Shown: positions 19,301 through 27,830, counted from the stretch's first letter. The stretch: DNA of 64,000 nt from Lujinxingia vulgaris (GCF_007997015.1 NZ_VOSM01000009.1:1-64000), one strand, 5' to 3'. Made by a program: numbers and translations. The notes: generated from the sequence alone by a model not told the origin.

Positions 19301-20396
19301 CGACGCTGCCATCGCCTCCCAGGTGGCCAACTACTACCGCCTCTCCGAGCGCCGAGAGCTTGCCCGCCAGTGGAACGAGGAGGCTCTGCGCCTCGACCCC
19401 AACTTCTGGAACGCGCGCATTAACCTCTCGCGCCTGCTCCTGGAAGACGGCAAGAGCGAACGCGCCCTGGAACTTCTGGAGCGTGCCCGTGCCGAGGGCA
19501 TCCAGGACATTCGCCTCTCGGCCTACCTTGCCGACGCCTACCGTCAGGCCGGTCAGTTCGACCGCGCCATCGACGAGATCAACAAGGTCATTGAAGCCGA
19601 GCCCTCCAACGAGGAGTACATCTTCATTCGCGGCCGCATCTACTTTGACCGCGGCAACTTCGAAACCGCGCGCGAAGACTTCAACAAGGCCTACGAGCTC
19701 AACCCTCGCTACCACGAAGCGTACTTCTACGTGGGTCGCACCGCGTTGGCCGAGAAGGACTTCAACACCGCCAAGCGCATCTTCGGTCACGTGCTCGACT
19801 ACCAGCCCAACAATGGCGAGTTCCACTACTTCATGGGCCGCACCTTCGAAGATGAAGAGAGCGAGACCCAGGCCCTGACCCAGTACCAGCGCGCCACCAC
19901 GGTCGACCCGGCCTACGGCGTTAAAAACCCCGAGATCTACGTGCGTCGTGGTCTTCTGCTCGCCCGCACCGGCGCCACTCGCGCCGGCAAGGCCGACATC
20001 ATGCGCGCGCTGGAGCTCAAACCCGACATGGTCGAGGCGCGCTTTGCCCTGGGTGAAGCGAACTTCCGCGAGCAAAACTATGCCGACGCCATCGAGCACT
20101 ACAGCGGGGCACTTGAGAAGTCGCCGGAGCGTCCGCTGGCTCAGTACCAGTACGGCATGGCCCTGATCTATGAGGGGCAGCGTGAGCAAGGCGCGCGCCA
20201 CCTGCAGCAGGCCATTCGCTTTGGCTACGACAACCCCGAGATATACCGCCGCCTGGGCTACCTCTACCGCGAGCTCAACCAGCGCGCGCAGGCCGTTGAA
20301 TCGTTCAAGACCTACCTTCGTGAGACCGCCAACCTGACCGTTCCCGACGCCACCCGCCGCGAGATGCTCCAGCAGATCGAAGAGCTCGGCGGCTGA
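16344..20396 (+). CDS. GYF-domain, repeat-rich, membrane-anchored TPR protein
   Basis: A 1350-residue scaffold-like protein. Residues 1-55 are a GYF_2 domain (YYVKRPTGKVFGPFDQ). A long disordered part follows: DLPRPKL and LPTSAG repeats to about 190, then at least ten acidic DDDLFAAP-type motifs to about 375. One membrane segment (AAIGVPVLAVLVLGAAGFGIY) lies near residue 500. The remaining 850 residues are TPRs (for example ARRAFERAVEIDPSLLTAHAAL), interrupted by a Glu/Ala-rich insert near 670-720. So the GYF part is cytoplasmic and the TPRs are periplasmic, or the reverse. GYF, Pro-rich and TPR proteins of this layout occur in myxobacterial gliding and polarity complexes (GltJ/AgmX), an analogy only. 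The ATG at 16344 is set by the GYF domain; 16305 and 16278 are possible. Confidence 0.8.
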   Translation: MERYYVKRPTGKVFGPFDQNAIRLMLKGNKLGTDAQVSTDKESWTPISEVAAFADDAGNTTRAGLGVQDLPTSAGGPALPTPRNAPDLPRPKLSDLPRPKLGDLPKPKSDAADLPAPRSAPDLPRPKLSDLPRVAGSNLPKPAGSDLPTSAGSNLPTSAGNNLPTSAGGNLPTSAGNNLPTSANANLPTSADDDDLFAAPITDDDDLFAAPVGAGAAEDDDLFAAPVGAGAAEDDDLFAAPVGAGAAEDDDLFAAPMGAGANQADDDDLFAAPVSSNGPHSDDLFAAPMGAEPSDDLFGPAPGMDEDSDDLFAAPAPDEDPFAAPAADDDPFAAPAPEPDPFDQGDDLFEAPKLDDDSLFSDAPADEDDFLGGDQGFSFLDEEPEGDDWDSQLVGNDSFDADDLGVNEADWGDDMMGGPAPAAAAPPPRQPAAPSSRPQPQQAGAPAASGHDPFRPASTGIKDEQPASPGAPAAANVAKAVDADKKRGAMAAIGVPVLAVLVLGAAGFGIYTSFFAQEEVVQQAPAPTAPKITSLNPELVLQDNYASYLELFAQAEKGQLDPQSSALLLLGRSFYLTRYQDDAVAASAETLAESLAAESADPMVAAALAANEARLAQADAAEALAEPALTDPDAAYWAHLSAGVAYALASLDGQYEGAPTPAASEDATSEDAAPENAAPAEEQANAAEDETQEGEALAEANEEAGEEAQNDAESASDTARASLLERAERHLTAASKANEAAAAPHYWHARVLSGKDDNAAALEALERASNADPNHVATRLLAGKLYYEGGDLNDATEHLEKIISELSASASPAERGEAYHVMGMVHMARQQSDESIAMFTEALNIDSSRVDSLRALAEQYERAEMYQEALNFFTTNKNLGQQDPEVMLGIVRSHMGLEQYNEAILKLEEGEKEFPEDARFPFYLGRLNMQRGTFYEARRAFERAVEIDPSLLTAHAALAQLAWRIDNDVARGEEHVRAITERPEGIDAAIASQVANYYRLSERRELARQWNEEALRLDPNFWNARINLSRLLLEDGKSERALELLERARAEGIQDIRLSAYLADAYRQAGQFDRAIDEINKVIEAEPSNEEYIFIRGRIYFDRGNFETAREDFNKAYELNPRYHEAYFYVGRTALAEKDFNTAKRIFGHVLDYQPNNGEFHYFMGRTFEDEESETQALTQYQRATTVDPAYGVKNPEIYVRRGLLLARTGATRAGKADIMRALELKPDMVEARFALGEANFREQNYADAIEHYSGALEKSPERPLAQYQYGMALIYEGQREQGARHLQQAIRFGYDNPEIYRRLGYLYRELNQRAQAVESFKTYLRETANLTVPDATRREMLQQIEELGG
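16926..17110 (+). repeat. 45-bp in-frame tandem repeat (EDDDLFAAPVGAGAA)
   Basis: Near-perfect 45-bp units encode the acidic-aromatic block of the GYF-TPR protein, followed by looser copies to about 17400. A separate 21-bp repeat at 16780-16920 encodes LPTSAG blocks. Copy number is likely to vary between strains. Confidence 0.7.
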
Positions 20397-20473
20397 TCCA
20401 CGCTCTGCATGCACTTCCGCATCCCCCGGCGCTGACGCAGCGCAGGTCTCTCTGACGCAGTTGAACACCCCCT

Positions 20474-22852
20474 ATGGAGAACCTCCTCATCATTAGCGCT
20501 GACGCCTCGGTGGTCTCGAGGCTCAAGCAAGCGCTCTCCCAGACGGCCAGCATCTCGCAGGCCAACGGGTGGGATGCCGCCCGGCGCCAGCTGATGCAGA
20601 AGCCCGCCCAGGTCGTGGTGGTGGGTCCGGACCTGGCCGATCCCTCGCAAAGTGCCCACTTCGTCGCCCTCGACAGCGTCTTAAGCCAGGACGCCACCCC
20701 GGCCTTTGTGCTCGCCGCGCGCCTCACCCCGGCCCTCTCCCAGATGGGCGAGGCCTTTGCGAGCGTGGCCGGGGTCGTGCCCCTTCCTCGCAACCCGGGT
20801 GACTGGGACGAGCTCGTCGACGCCCTCAAAAAGGCGCTGAGCGCCCGCCAGCGCGCTCGCCAGAAACAGGCGCGCGACAGCGGAGAGTCCGCCACCGAGC
20901 TCTCGGTGCGCCTGCCAAAACCCTCCGCCGGCCAGCTCAGCTCGATCCCCTTTGCGCGCCTGCTCTACAGCATCTCCATGCACCAGGAGTCCGGCCAGCT
21001 CACGTTGCGATCTGGAAAAATCACCCGGGAGTTCGGCTTCAAAGGCGGTCACTTTCTGGAGCCGGCCAACAATGCATTGGCCGACAGCAACGCGCTGACC
21101 AGCGTCTTCGCCTGGCCCGATGGTGAGTTCAGCTTCAGCCGCACCGATAACCTCGAGGGCAGCCGCACCTCGCTGGTTCCCCTGATGATTCAGGGCGTCA
21201 CCACGCATCTTCCCCAGCGTCAGGTCATGGACAGCCTGATGCCGATGATGGCCTCCTACCCGGTGCTCACCCAGTTCTGGGAGAAACGCCGCGCCTCATT
21301 GCGCTGGAAGGTGCTGGCAAAGTTGCTGGGCGGCTGCGACGGCCAGAAATCGCTGGAGGAGTTGCTCAGCCTGATGGGCAGCGACGTCACCGAGGGCTTC
21401 CGCGCCGCCCTCTTCGCGCGCGATATCGATCTGTGGGTCTTCCGAAGTGAGCCCACGCCGCGACCGGTGCAGATCCAATACGCCCACCTCAGCGCCTCCG
21501 GCAGCGCCACGGCGACCAGCACCGCGCGTCCTGTGTCGTCACGCCCGCAGCGCACCACATCCTCGCCATCGGTGCAGGCCCCCTCATCTAAGGGCATTCG
21601 CCCGGCCACCGGACGCACCCAGAGCCTGGATGTGCAGCTGCGTGATAAGCTCAAGACCATTGAGCGCATGAGCCCCTACGACATCTTCGGGCTGTGGAAG
21701 GGCTGCGGGCGCGAGGTGGTCAAAGAGCGCTTCTATGTGCTCGTCAAAGAGCATCACCCCGATGTTTACGGCGGCAACGTCTCTTCCGAGATCAAAGAGA
21801 CCGCCCAGCGCATCTTCATTGGCGTGCGCAACGCGTACACCGAGTTGATGAAGGTTGAAAACAAACAGACGGTGCCCCCTCCGGCCGAGCCAACCGAATC
21901 GAAGGCACCCACAACATCGAGCCCGGCGAGCTCCACTTCGGCCGCCTCCTCTCAGAGTCCCCGGCCCGGCCGAAAGCGCCTGAGCACCCTGCATCCGGGC
22001 CAGTTCAACCCCGGTGGCGATGGGCTGGCCGAAGATTCTCAGGTCCGCTTTACCCCGCGCACCCAGACCCCCGGTCGCGCCCGGCATCACTCCACGCCGA
22101 TCGGGATGGGCCGCACGCCCACCAACCAGCATCCCGATCTGAAGTCGCAACTCGGCGACGCCGCCACCACCGCGACGCGCCCCACAGCCGCGGCGCGCCC
22201 CACGCCCACTCGCCCCACGCCAGGCTCGGACACCCCGCAGCGCGACCGTACCGCATCGCTCTCCGGGGCGCGTCGCAAGCGAACTTCCTCGCTCTCGGGC
22301 GCCGGCCTCGATCATGAATCCTCCGATCCAGGCTGGCGCCGCGAGCAGCTCGAGCGCCTGGGTCGAAGCCCCACCCGTAGCCGGCGCCCCACCCCGGCGC
22401 CGCTCAACAACGCCGGCATCCCCACCGCCGCCGACCCGGCCCGCGACGCCTTCAATGCCGGCTACCCCCTCTTCAAGCAGCTCGCCTTCCGCGAGGCCCT
22501 GCCCCATCTGCAGCGGGCGCTCCATGGCGAGCCGGACAACGGCCTCTACATGACCTTTGAGGCCTACGCCCGCTTCCAGCTCGACGCCTCCGAGGCCGAC
22601 AACGCGCTCGCGCAGTTGCAGAAGGCCATCGGCACCGGTCATCGCCAGGCCATGCCCGACGCCTACCTCTTCGCCGGCATCATCCTCAAAGCCCGCGGCA
22701 AAGAACGAAAGGCCTACGAGCACTTCAAACAGGCCTACAAGCTCAACCCGGCGAGCCTGGAGGCCGAGCGCGAAATTCGCCTCTACGAGCGGCGCCACCC
22801 CCAGAGCGAGAGCGAGGGTGGAGGGTTCTTCAAAAACCTGTTTAAAAAATAG
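20474..22852 (+). CDS. DUF4388, J-domain and TPR fusion protein
   Basis: A 792-residue cytoplasmic protein. Residues 1-115 resemble a response-regulator receiver that lacks the phospho-acceptor pattern. Residues about 150-225 match DUF4388/PATAN (PFARLLYSISMHQESGQLTL, then GGHFLEPANNALADSNAL), a module of deltaproteobacterial signalling. A J domain lies at 395-460: SPYDIFGLWKGCGREVVKERF, then the HPD motif at 428-430. A long Pro/Thr/Arg-rich disordered region follows, and the last 150 residues are TPR-like (FREALPHLQRALHGEPDN). J domains stimulate Hsp70 ATPases, and the next gene is an Hsp70 150 bp away on the same strand. A dedicated chaperone pair with the TPRs or PATAN supplying clients is a reasonable inference. 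Confidence 0.85.
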   Translation: MENLLIISADASVVSRLKQALSQTASISQANGWDAARRQLMQKPAQVVVVGPDLADPSQSAHFVALDSVLSQDATPAFVLAARLTPALSQMGEAFASVAGVVPLPRNPGDWDELVDALKKALSARQRARQKQARDSGESATELSVRLPKPSAGQLSSIPFARLLYSISMHQESGQLTLRSGKITREFGFKGGHFLEPANNALADSNALTSVFAWPDGEFSFSRTDNLEGSRTSLVPLMIQGVTTHLPQRQVMDSLMPMMASYPVLTQFWEKRRASLRWKVLAKLLGGCDGQKSLEELLSLMGSDVTEGFRAALFARDIDLWVFRSEPTPRPVQIQYAHLSASGSATATSTARPVSSRPQRTTSSPSVQAPSSKGIRPATGRTQSLDVQLRDKLKTIERMSPYDIFGLWKGCGREVVKERFYVLVKEHHPDVYGGNVSSEIKETAQRIFIGVRNAYTELMKVENKQTVPPPAEPTESKAPTTSSPASSTSAASSQSPRPGRKRLSTLHPGQFNPGGDGLAEDSQVRFTPRTQTPGRARHHSTPIGMGRTPTNQHPDLKSQLGDAATTATRPTAAARPTPTRPTPGSDTPQRDRTASLSGARRKRTSSLSGAGLDHESSDPGWRREQLERLGRSPTRSRRPTPAPLNNAGIPTAADPARDAFNAGYPLFKQLAFREALPHLQRALHGEPDNGLYMTFEAYARFQLDASEADNALAQLQKAIGTGHRQAMPDAYLFAGIILKARGKERKAYEHFKQAYKLNPASLEAEREIRLYERRHPQSESEGGGFFKNLFKK

Positions 22853-23001
22853 CGCGTCGCGCCTACGATGGTATCGTCTCTTCCACGTATGCGAGCGGGG
22901 GTTCTGCTCCTTCCCGCCGCGCTCGCCAGATTTCCCCGGCGCAGCTCGGCTCCCCATCGCTTTAAATAGCTTGCCAAAACGTCTAGCCGGGATTGTCGTT
23001 C

Positions 23002-24555
23002 ATGGGAAAAATCATTGGCATCGACCTGGGCACCACCAACTCCTGCGTAGCGGTCATCGACGGCGGAGAGCCGCTGGTGCTGCCCAACAGCGAGGGCTCG
23101 CGCACAACCCCCTCGATGGTCGGGTTTACCGAAGACAACGAGCAATTTGTCGGTCAGCAGGCCAAGCGCCAGGCCATCATCAACCCTGAGCGCACCATCT
23201 ACGACATCAAGCGCCTCATCGGTCACAAGCATAACTCGCCGGTGGTCAAGCGCTACGCCAAGACCCTGCCCTACAACATCGTCGAGAACACCAACGGCGA
23301 CGCCTGGGTTGAGGTCAACGGCCAGGCCTACAGCCCGCAGGAGATCTCCTCGATGCTGCTTCGCAAAATGAAGCAGACCGCCGAAGACTACTTCGGAGAG
23401 GAGATCACCGAGGCGGTGATCACCGTGCCGGCCTACTTCAACGACGCCCAGCGCAGCGCCACCAAAGACGCCGGCAAGATCGCCGGGCTGACCGTGCGCC
23501 GCATCATCAACGAGCCCACCGCCGCGGCCCTGGCCTACGGCTTTGCGCGCAGCGGCGACGCCAACATCGTCGTCTTCGACCTGGGCGGCGGCACCTTCGA
23601 CGTCTCGGTCGTGCAGCTGCGCGGCGGCGTCTTCGAGGTCGTCTCCACCAGCGGCGACAACCACCTGGGCGGCGAAGACTTCGACCGCGCGGTGCTCGAG
23701 TTTTTGATGCAGCGCTTCCAGGACGAGACGGGCATCGACGTCAGCGAAGACAACATGGCCCTGCAGCGTCTTAAAGAGGCCGCTGAAAACGCCAAATGCG
23801 AGCTCTCCACGCTGAGCGAGACCAACATCAACCTGCCCTTCCTGGCGGTCGATGAGTCCGGCCCGCGCCACCTCTCCTTGAGCCTGTCGCGCTCCCAGCT
23901 CAACGACCTCTGCTACGACCTGGTCGAGCGCCTGGAGACCCCCTGCATGACCGCGCTCAAAGATGGCGGCGTCGATCGCAGCGACATCGACGACATCCTC
24001 CTCGTCGGCGGCATGACGCGCATGCCGCTCGTCCAGGAGAAGGTCGAAGAGATCTTTGGCAAAAAACCCAACAAGGGCGTCAACCCCGATGAGGTCGTCG
24101 CCACCGGCGCGGCCATCCAGTCGGGTATCCTCGGCGGGGAAGTACGCGAGGTGATCCTCCTCGACATCACCCCCTTCAGCCTGGGGATTCGGGTCACCGG
24201 CGACCGCTTCAGCCCCATCATCCAGAAGAACACGCCCATCCCGACCATGGAGACCAAGGTCTTCACCACCACCGAAGCCAACCAGGACATGGTCACCGTC
24301 ACCGTGCTCCAGGGCGAACATCAGGTGGCCAGCCGCAACAAGCTCCTGGGCATGTTCAACCTCACGGGCATCAAACCCGCCCCGGCGGGAAGCCCGCGCA
24401 TCGAGGTGACCTTCGAGATCGACACCGATGGCATCGTCAACGTCTCGGCCCGCGACCTGCGCACCAACGTCAGCCAGTCCATCACCGTCGAGGGCCACTC
24501 CGGCCTCTCCGATGAGGAGCTGCAGCGCGCCATCCAGCGCAGCAAGAAGCGTTAA
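23002..24555 (+). CDS. Hsp70/DnaK paralogue without the helical lid
   Basis: A 517-residue Hsp70. The nucleotide-binding domain is complete: IGIDLGTTNSCVAV, FDLGGGTFDVSV and LVGGMTRMPLVQEKV. The interdomain linker region and the beta-sandwich substrate domain follow (VILLDITPFSLGIRV, PAGSPRIEVTFEIDTDGIVNVSA). The protein stops at SDEELQRAIQRSKKR, where ordinary DnaK (about 640 residues) continues with the alpha-helical lid and C-terminal tail. The stop is followed by a terminator, so this looks like a natural end, not a sequence error. A TTG at 22993 could add three residues; ATG 23002 begins the family sequence. Paired with the upstream J-domain protein. It is unlikely to be the main cellular DnaK because grpE and dnaJ are absent nearby. 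Confidence 0.92.
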   Translation: MGKIIGIDLGTTNSCVAVIDGGEPLVLPNSEGSRTTPSMVGFTEDNEQFVGQQAKRQAIINPERTIYDIKRLIGHKHNSPVVKRYAKTLPYNIVENTNGDAWVEVNGQAYSPQEISSMLLRKMKQTAEDYFGEEITEAVITVPAYFNDAQRSATKDAGKIAGLTVRRIINEPTAAALAYGFARSGDANIVVFDLGGGTFDVSVVQLRGGVFEVVSTSGDNHLGGEDFDRAVLEFLMQRFQDETGIDVSEDNMALQRLKEAAENAKCELSTLSETNINLPFLAVDESGPRHLSLSLSRSQLNDLCYDLVERLETPCMTALKDGGVDRSDIDDILLVGGMTRMPLVQEKVEEIFGKKPNKGVNPDEVVATGAAIQSGILGGEVREVILLDITPFSLGIRVTGDRFSPIIQKNTPIPTMETKVFTTTEANQDMVTVTVLQGEHQVASRNKLLGMFNLTGIKPAPAGSPRIEVTFEIDTDGIVNVSARDLRTNVSQSITVEGHSGLSDEELQRAIQRSKKR

Positions 24556-24583
24556 ACCCCTGACTTCATTCAAGATTTACACG

Positions 24584-24635
24584 CGACGCCAGCTCAAGCC
24601 CCTAAGCGGGCCGGGCTGGCGTCGGCGTTTTCTTG
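24584..24635 (+). terminator. DnaK terminator overlapping the next stop codon
   Basis: CGACGCCAGC (24584-24593) pairs with GCTGGCGTCG (24615-24624), then GCGTTTTCTT. The stop codon of the opposing amidotransferase gene (24594-24596) lies at the start of the loop, so the convergent genes share this DNA. Confidence 0.7.
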
Positions 24636-25463
24636 ATAGAGGTGCATACGCCAGTCCACCCCGAAGATCTGGCCCGGCTCCATCGCCTCCCACACATTAT
24701 CGCCGTGCAGGGGCTCGCTGGAGACGATGAAGTGGTTCACAAAACCCGAGCGCGAAATCGCCTCACAGCAGGGCGCGAAGCTGGGGCAATCGTCGCGATC
24801 CGGGCACAGCGTCTTATGCGTGCTGTAGAAGAGCTCCTTGCCCCCCTGGTGGGCGACCATCACCTGACCGTTGGTGAGGATGATGCTCAGGTAAAACTCA
24901 TCTTCTTTGGCCCGGGTGTAGCAGTCGTAGCCGGTGGCCTCATGAATTTCAGCGACGGTCTCTCGGAGTGCGGCGCTCAGCTCACTGACCGGCGCACCCC
25001 TGCGATGGATGTCGAAGCGCTGCGCCATCTTCGAGAGCAGCAGGTAAAAGATCACCTCGCTGTCGGTATCCCCCAGCACAAAACGCCGGAAGATGGGTGA
25101 GATCCGCACGACCACCGCCTCGCGATGCGCGTCGAAGTTGGGGATCTGCCCGTTATGCGCAAAGACCCAGCTGCCGTACTGAAAGGGGTGTGAATTGAGG
25201 ATAGAAAGCTGACCCACGGTCGCTTTTCGAAGGTGCGCCACCACCGTCTCGGAGGCCACCACACCGCTGACGCGCTGAAAAAGGCTGTCGGAGACGGCCG
25301 AGTTCACGCTCTTGACCACGTGTGGCACGCCCTCCACGTAGTACGCCACCCCCCAACCATCGGGGTGGCGCTCACTCTGGCGCATCAGGGCGTTATCGGC
25401 GCTGATCAGGCTGCGGTGAACCTGGCTTGTGATCACCGAACGAAAGCCAAAGAGCCGGCACAT
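24594..25463 (-). CDS. class II glutamine amidotransferase (YafJ-like)
   Basis: A 289-residue cytoplasmic enzyme of the GATase_4 family that hydrolyses the amide of glutamine or a gamma-glutamyl substrate. After loss of Met1, Cys2 (MCRLFGF) would be the nucleophile. Other family motifs are RHPDGWGVAYY, VVAHLRKATVG, SHPFQYGSWVFAHNGQIPN and GDTDSEVIFYLLL. No synthase domain is attached. The real substrate is unknown; some relatives act in glutathione breakdown (DUG3) and many are uncharacterised. It starts 3 nt after the dacB stop, so both are one transcript. Confidence 0.88.
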   Translation of the reverse strand: MCRLFGFRSVITSQVHRSLISADNALMRQSERHPDGWGVAYYVEGVPHVVKSVNSAVSDSLFQRVSGVVASETVVAHLRKATVGQLSILNSHPFQYGSWVFAHNGQIPNFDAHREAVVVRISPIFRRFVLGDTDSEVIFYLLLSKMAQRFDIHRRGAPVSELSAALRETVAEIHEATGYDCYTRAKEDEFYLSIILTNGQVMVAHQGGKELFYSTHKTLCPDRDDCPSFAPCCEAISRSGFVNHFIVSSEPLHGDNVWEAMEPGQIFGVDWRMHLYQENADASPARLGA

Positions 25464-25466
25464 AAC

Positions 25467-27017
25467 TCACTCGTCGAAGTTGGCGATCGCCTGGGCGATC
25501 TGGTCCTGATGCGGGCGGTAGACCCAGGCGCGTCGCGGCGGATCGTTGATGAGGATCGAGAACGCAAGCTGGCGCCCCGACCTGCTCTGCACATAGCCAC
25601 TGAGCGCGGTCACGTTATTCAGCGTACCGGTCTTTGCCCTCAGGTTTCCAGCCACGTGCGGCTCGCGCAGCCGGTTGCGCAGCGAGCCGTCCACCCCGGC
25701 AATCGGCAACGACGCGATAAACTCCGGTCCGAAGGCGTGCCCGCGCATGTAGCGCAGCAGCGACACGAACTGCCGCGCGCTCACCGCGTTGCCTTCATAC
25801 AGGCCGCTGCCGTTGTGCAGGCTGAACGTCTCCGCATCAAAACCGGCGCTCACCATAAACTCGCGCGCTTTACCGATAGCCTGCGGCCAGGTCGCCGGCT
25901 CACCCGGTCCGCGGGCGGTGGCCAGCAAAAGCTGCTCGGCCATGAAGTTGTTGCTCCACTTATTCATCGCCGCGATCGTGTCGATCAGCGGCGAGGAGTT
26001 GTGCACGTGCAGCCGCTGGCGCACCTCGGGTGCGGGAGCCGCTCCCGGGCGAACTTCACCGTCAAAGGCGATGCCCACCATCTTGATGGCGCGCGCGACC
26101 ACCGCGCCGGCGAATTCCGTGGGGTTGTCCACCCGCTTTCGCACCGCCACCGGCTGCGCGCCCTGCCCGATGGTGCCCCCGACCTCAATGCGGGTGCCCT
26201 CCTCGGTGGGGATCGCGCTGACCTGCACCCGCGCCAGCGACCCGCGCACGGTGCGCGTGCGATTGACCACCTCGATATGCCCCTGGGGCGGATCCAGCCG
26301 CACCTCGCCAGGCTCCCCCACCGCCCCCGGCGTCACGGTGGTGGTCACCGTGTTGAAGTTCACCGACAACGCCCCGATCGAGGATCGGTACGACGCATCG
26401 GTGTCGCGGGTCTCATAGCCCGGCGGGAGGTAACCCTCGGCAAAAGCCGACTCGTCGATGATGATGTCGCCGGCGATCGTGTCGATCCCCTGCAGGCGCA
26501 GCTCGCCGGCCCAGGCCAGCACATCTTTAAAGAGCAAAAACGCCTCCCCCGACCCGATCACGAAAAGATCGTCGATGGAGCGCTCGCTGCGCATATTCGT
26601 GGCCAACTCGGTGCTGAAGGTATAATGCGGCCCCAGCACATCGAGCGCGGTGGCGGCGGTGATCAGCTTAATATTGCTCGCCGGGTTCAAAGGCTCGTCG
26701 GCCAGATGCGAGTAGAGCACCTCGCCAGTCTGCGCGTCTTCGACATGCACCCCCACTTTGGCACGCTGCAGCTCCGGATCGGAGAGCACCCGGTCGATGG
26801 CGCGCTCCAGCTCGGGGTAGTCGCGACGCTCGACCTCCTCGATGGCCGGTACCTCCGGCACCTCGGGAATCTCAAGCGCCGAGCTCTCCTGGCCCTCCTG
26901 GGCCACCACGCCATTGGCGCTCAGCCCGATCAAAAGCAGCACAAGAAGATAGCTCGCCGGACGCAGCGCGCGGCGGTACATCCGATGCGATGACTGTTGC
27001 TGTTGACGATCCCTCAT
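25467..27017 (-). CDS. dacB: D-Ala-D-Ala carboxypeptidase/endopeptidase, PBP4 family
   Basis: A periplasmic peptidoglycan hydrolase of the S13 peptidase family that trims or opens peptide cross-links. The 516 residues start with a signal segment (SYLLVLLLIGLSANGVVAQ). The active-site triad of motifs is present: S114-N-I-K117 (SxxK) in NPASNIKLITAA, S-N-N in KWSNNFMAEQ, and KTG in RAKTGTLNN. A large insert between the first and second motifs, with two non-catalytic domains, is typical of PBP4. The ATG at 27017 has AAGG upstream; ATG 26981 is possible. It heads an operon with the class II amidotransferase. Confidence 0.94.
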   Translation of the reverse strand: MRDRQQQQSSHRMYRRALRPASYLLVLLLIGLSANGVVAQEGQESSALEIPEVPEVPAIEEVERRDYPELERAIDRVLSDPELQRAKVGVHVEDAQTGEVLYSHLADEPLNPASNIKLITAATALDVLGPHYTFSTELATNMRSERSIDDLFVIGSGEAFLLFKDVLAWAGELRLQGIDTIAGDIIIDESAFAEGYLPPGYETRDTDASYRSSIGALSVNFNTVTTTVTPGAVGEPGEVRLDPPQGHIEVVNRTRTVRGSLARVQVSAIPTEEGTRIEVGGTIGQGAQPVAVRKRVDNPTEFAGAVVARAIKMVGIAFDGEVRPGAAPAPEVRQRLHVHNSSPLIDTIAAMNKWSNNFMAEQLLLATARGPGEPATWPQAIGKAREFMVSAGFDAETFSLHNGSGLYEGNAVSARQFVSLLRYMRGHAFGPEFIASLPIAGVDGSLRNRLREPHVAGNLRAKTGTLNNVTALSGYVQSRSGRQLAFSILINDPPRRAWVYRPHQDQIAQAIANFDE

Positions 27018-27099
27018 AGACCCTTAAGCTCCCGTTATTGTTAAACTTTTCAAGCGACACCGTAACGCGCCGCACAGGTAGCGCATAAGTATCGGGGTG

Positions 27100-27312
27100 T
27101 TATTCCTGAACCTCTCGCACGCCCTGCACTTCGGTCGTGGAGGTGTCGTCTTCGGGCTCGCGCAGCGCACGCGCCGCGTCGTCGATCGCCCACTCGCGAT
27201 CGCGGTCGATAAGCCGTCGCTCCCGCCAGATGTTGACGACAAGCCCCACGCCCAGCGCGACGCCGACCACGAGCGAGACGATCCCCCATCCCAGCGATTG
27301 CGCCACGATCAT
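27100..27312 (-). CDS. small single-pass membrane protein
   Basis: A 70-residue protein with one membrane helix (LGWGIVSLVVGVALGVGLVVNIW) followed by a charged cytoplasmic tail (RERRLIDRDREWAIDDAAR). The ATG at 27312 shares one base with the TGA of the DUF4442 gene (TGATG), indicating coupled translation; a GTG at 27333 would add seven residues. Function is unknown. No homologue is recognised. Confidence 0.6.
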   Translation of the reverse strand: MIVAQSLGWGIVSLVVGVALGVGLVVNIWRERRLIDRDREWAIDDAARALREPEDDTSTTEVQGVREVQE

Positions 27313-27830
27313 CAGCTCGCCCGGATCGACCACTCGACCTTCACGCGCGCCGTCTCCACCCCGTCGGCGCGCCGGCCGACGACCTCCAGCAGGCGGTTGA
27401 CCCGCTCCCCGGTGCGTGCGGCCTCCTCAAAGGCCGCAGCGACCTCCTCGCCCTGCACGCACTCAAAACGCACCGCGCTTTTGGCCGGTTTGACAAAATC
27501 GGCGCTGATATGGCGCACGATGTACGAAAACTTTTCGGGCCGCAGCGCGTTATGAAAGAGGACCAGCCCCCCGGTGGTCATCTCGGCGGCCATCATCGAG
27601 GCGGCAAAATACATCGTCCCGAAGATGTTGCGATTGCGCCAGCCGAAGGGAATGGCCACCTCGCAGCGCGACGCGTTGAGCACGTCGACCGAGGGTGAGA
27701 CCACCGCCAGAAGCGGCATCCGCGCCCAGAGCACCGCCTGAGCCACGGGGCGAGTCGTCAGCGCTCCGGCCACCACGCGGGCGGTCCAGGGCGCGCGTTC
27801 ACTGGTATTCATGGTATCTTTATACAGCAT
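27312..27830 (-). CDS. DUF4442 hotdog-fold protein
   Basis: A 172-residue protein of the DUF4442/PaaI-like hotdog superfamily, which includes acyl-CoA thioesterases. Recognisable parts are CEVAIPFGWRNRNIFGTMYF and AASMMAAEMTTGGLVLFHN, then IVRHISADFVKPAKSAVRFEC. The ATG at 27830 is preceded by GAGG at 5 nt; ATG 27812 is the alternative. Catalysis is not proven by the sequence. The downstream membrane protein gene overlaps its stop. Confidence 0.8.
   Translation of the reverse strand: MLYKDTMNTSERAPWTARVVAGALTTRPVAQAVLWARMPLLAVVSPSVDVLNASRCEVAIPFGWRNRNIFGTMYFAASMMAAEMTTGGLVLFHNALRPEKFSYIVRHISADFVKPAKSAVRFECVQGEEVAAAFEEAARTGERVNRLLEVVGRRADGVETARVKVEWSIRAS

Noticed and set aside
18261-20468. 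735-residue minus-strand frame
   Set aside because: Antisense to TPR coding sequence; Val/Leu/Gly-rich without domains.
23002-24555. DnaK truncation by sequencing error or frameshift
   Set aside because: The end is followed by a clean terminator after 28 bp and no lid-like sequence continues in any frame.
25211-25223. Single GACCCACGGTCG in the amidotransferase gene
   Set aside because: A lone, imperfect core inside conserved codons; probably chance, not an array member.
25233-26993. 586-residue plus-strand frame
   Set aside because: Antisense to dacB and the amidotransferase gene, both certain.
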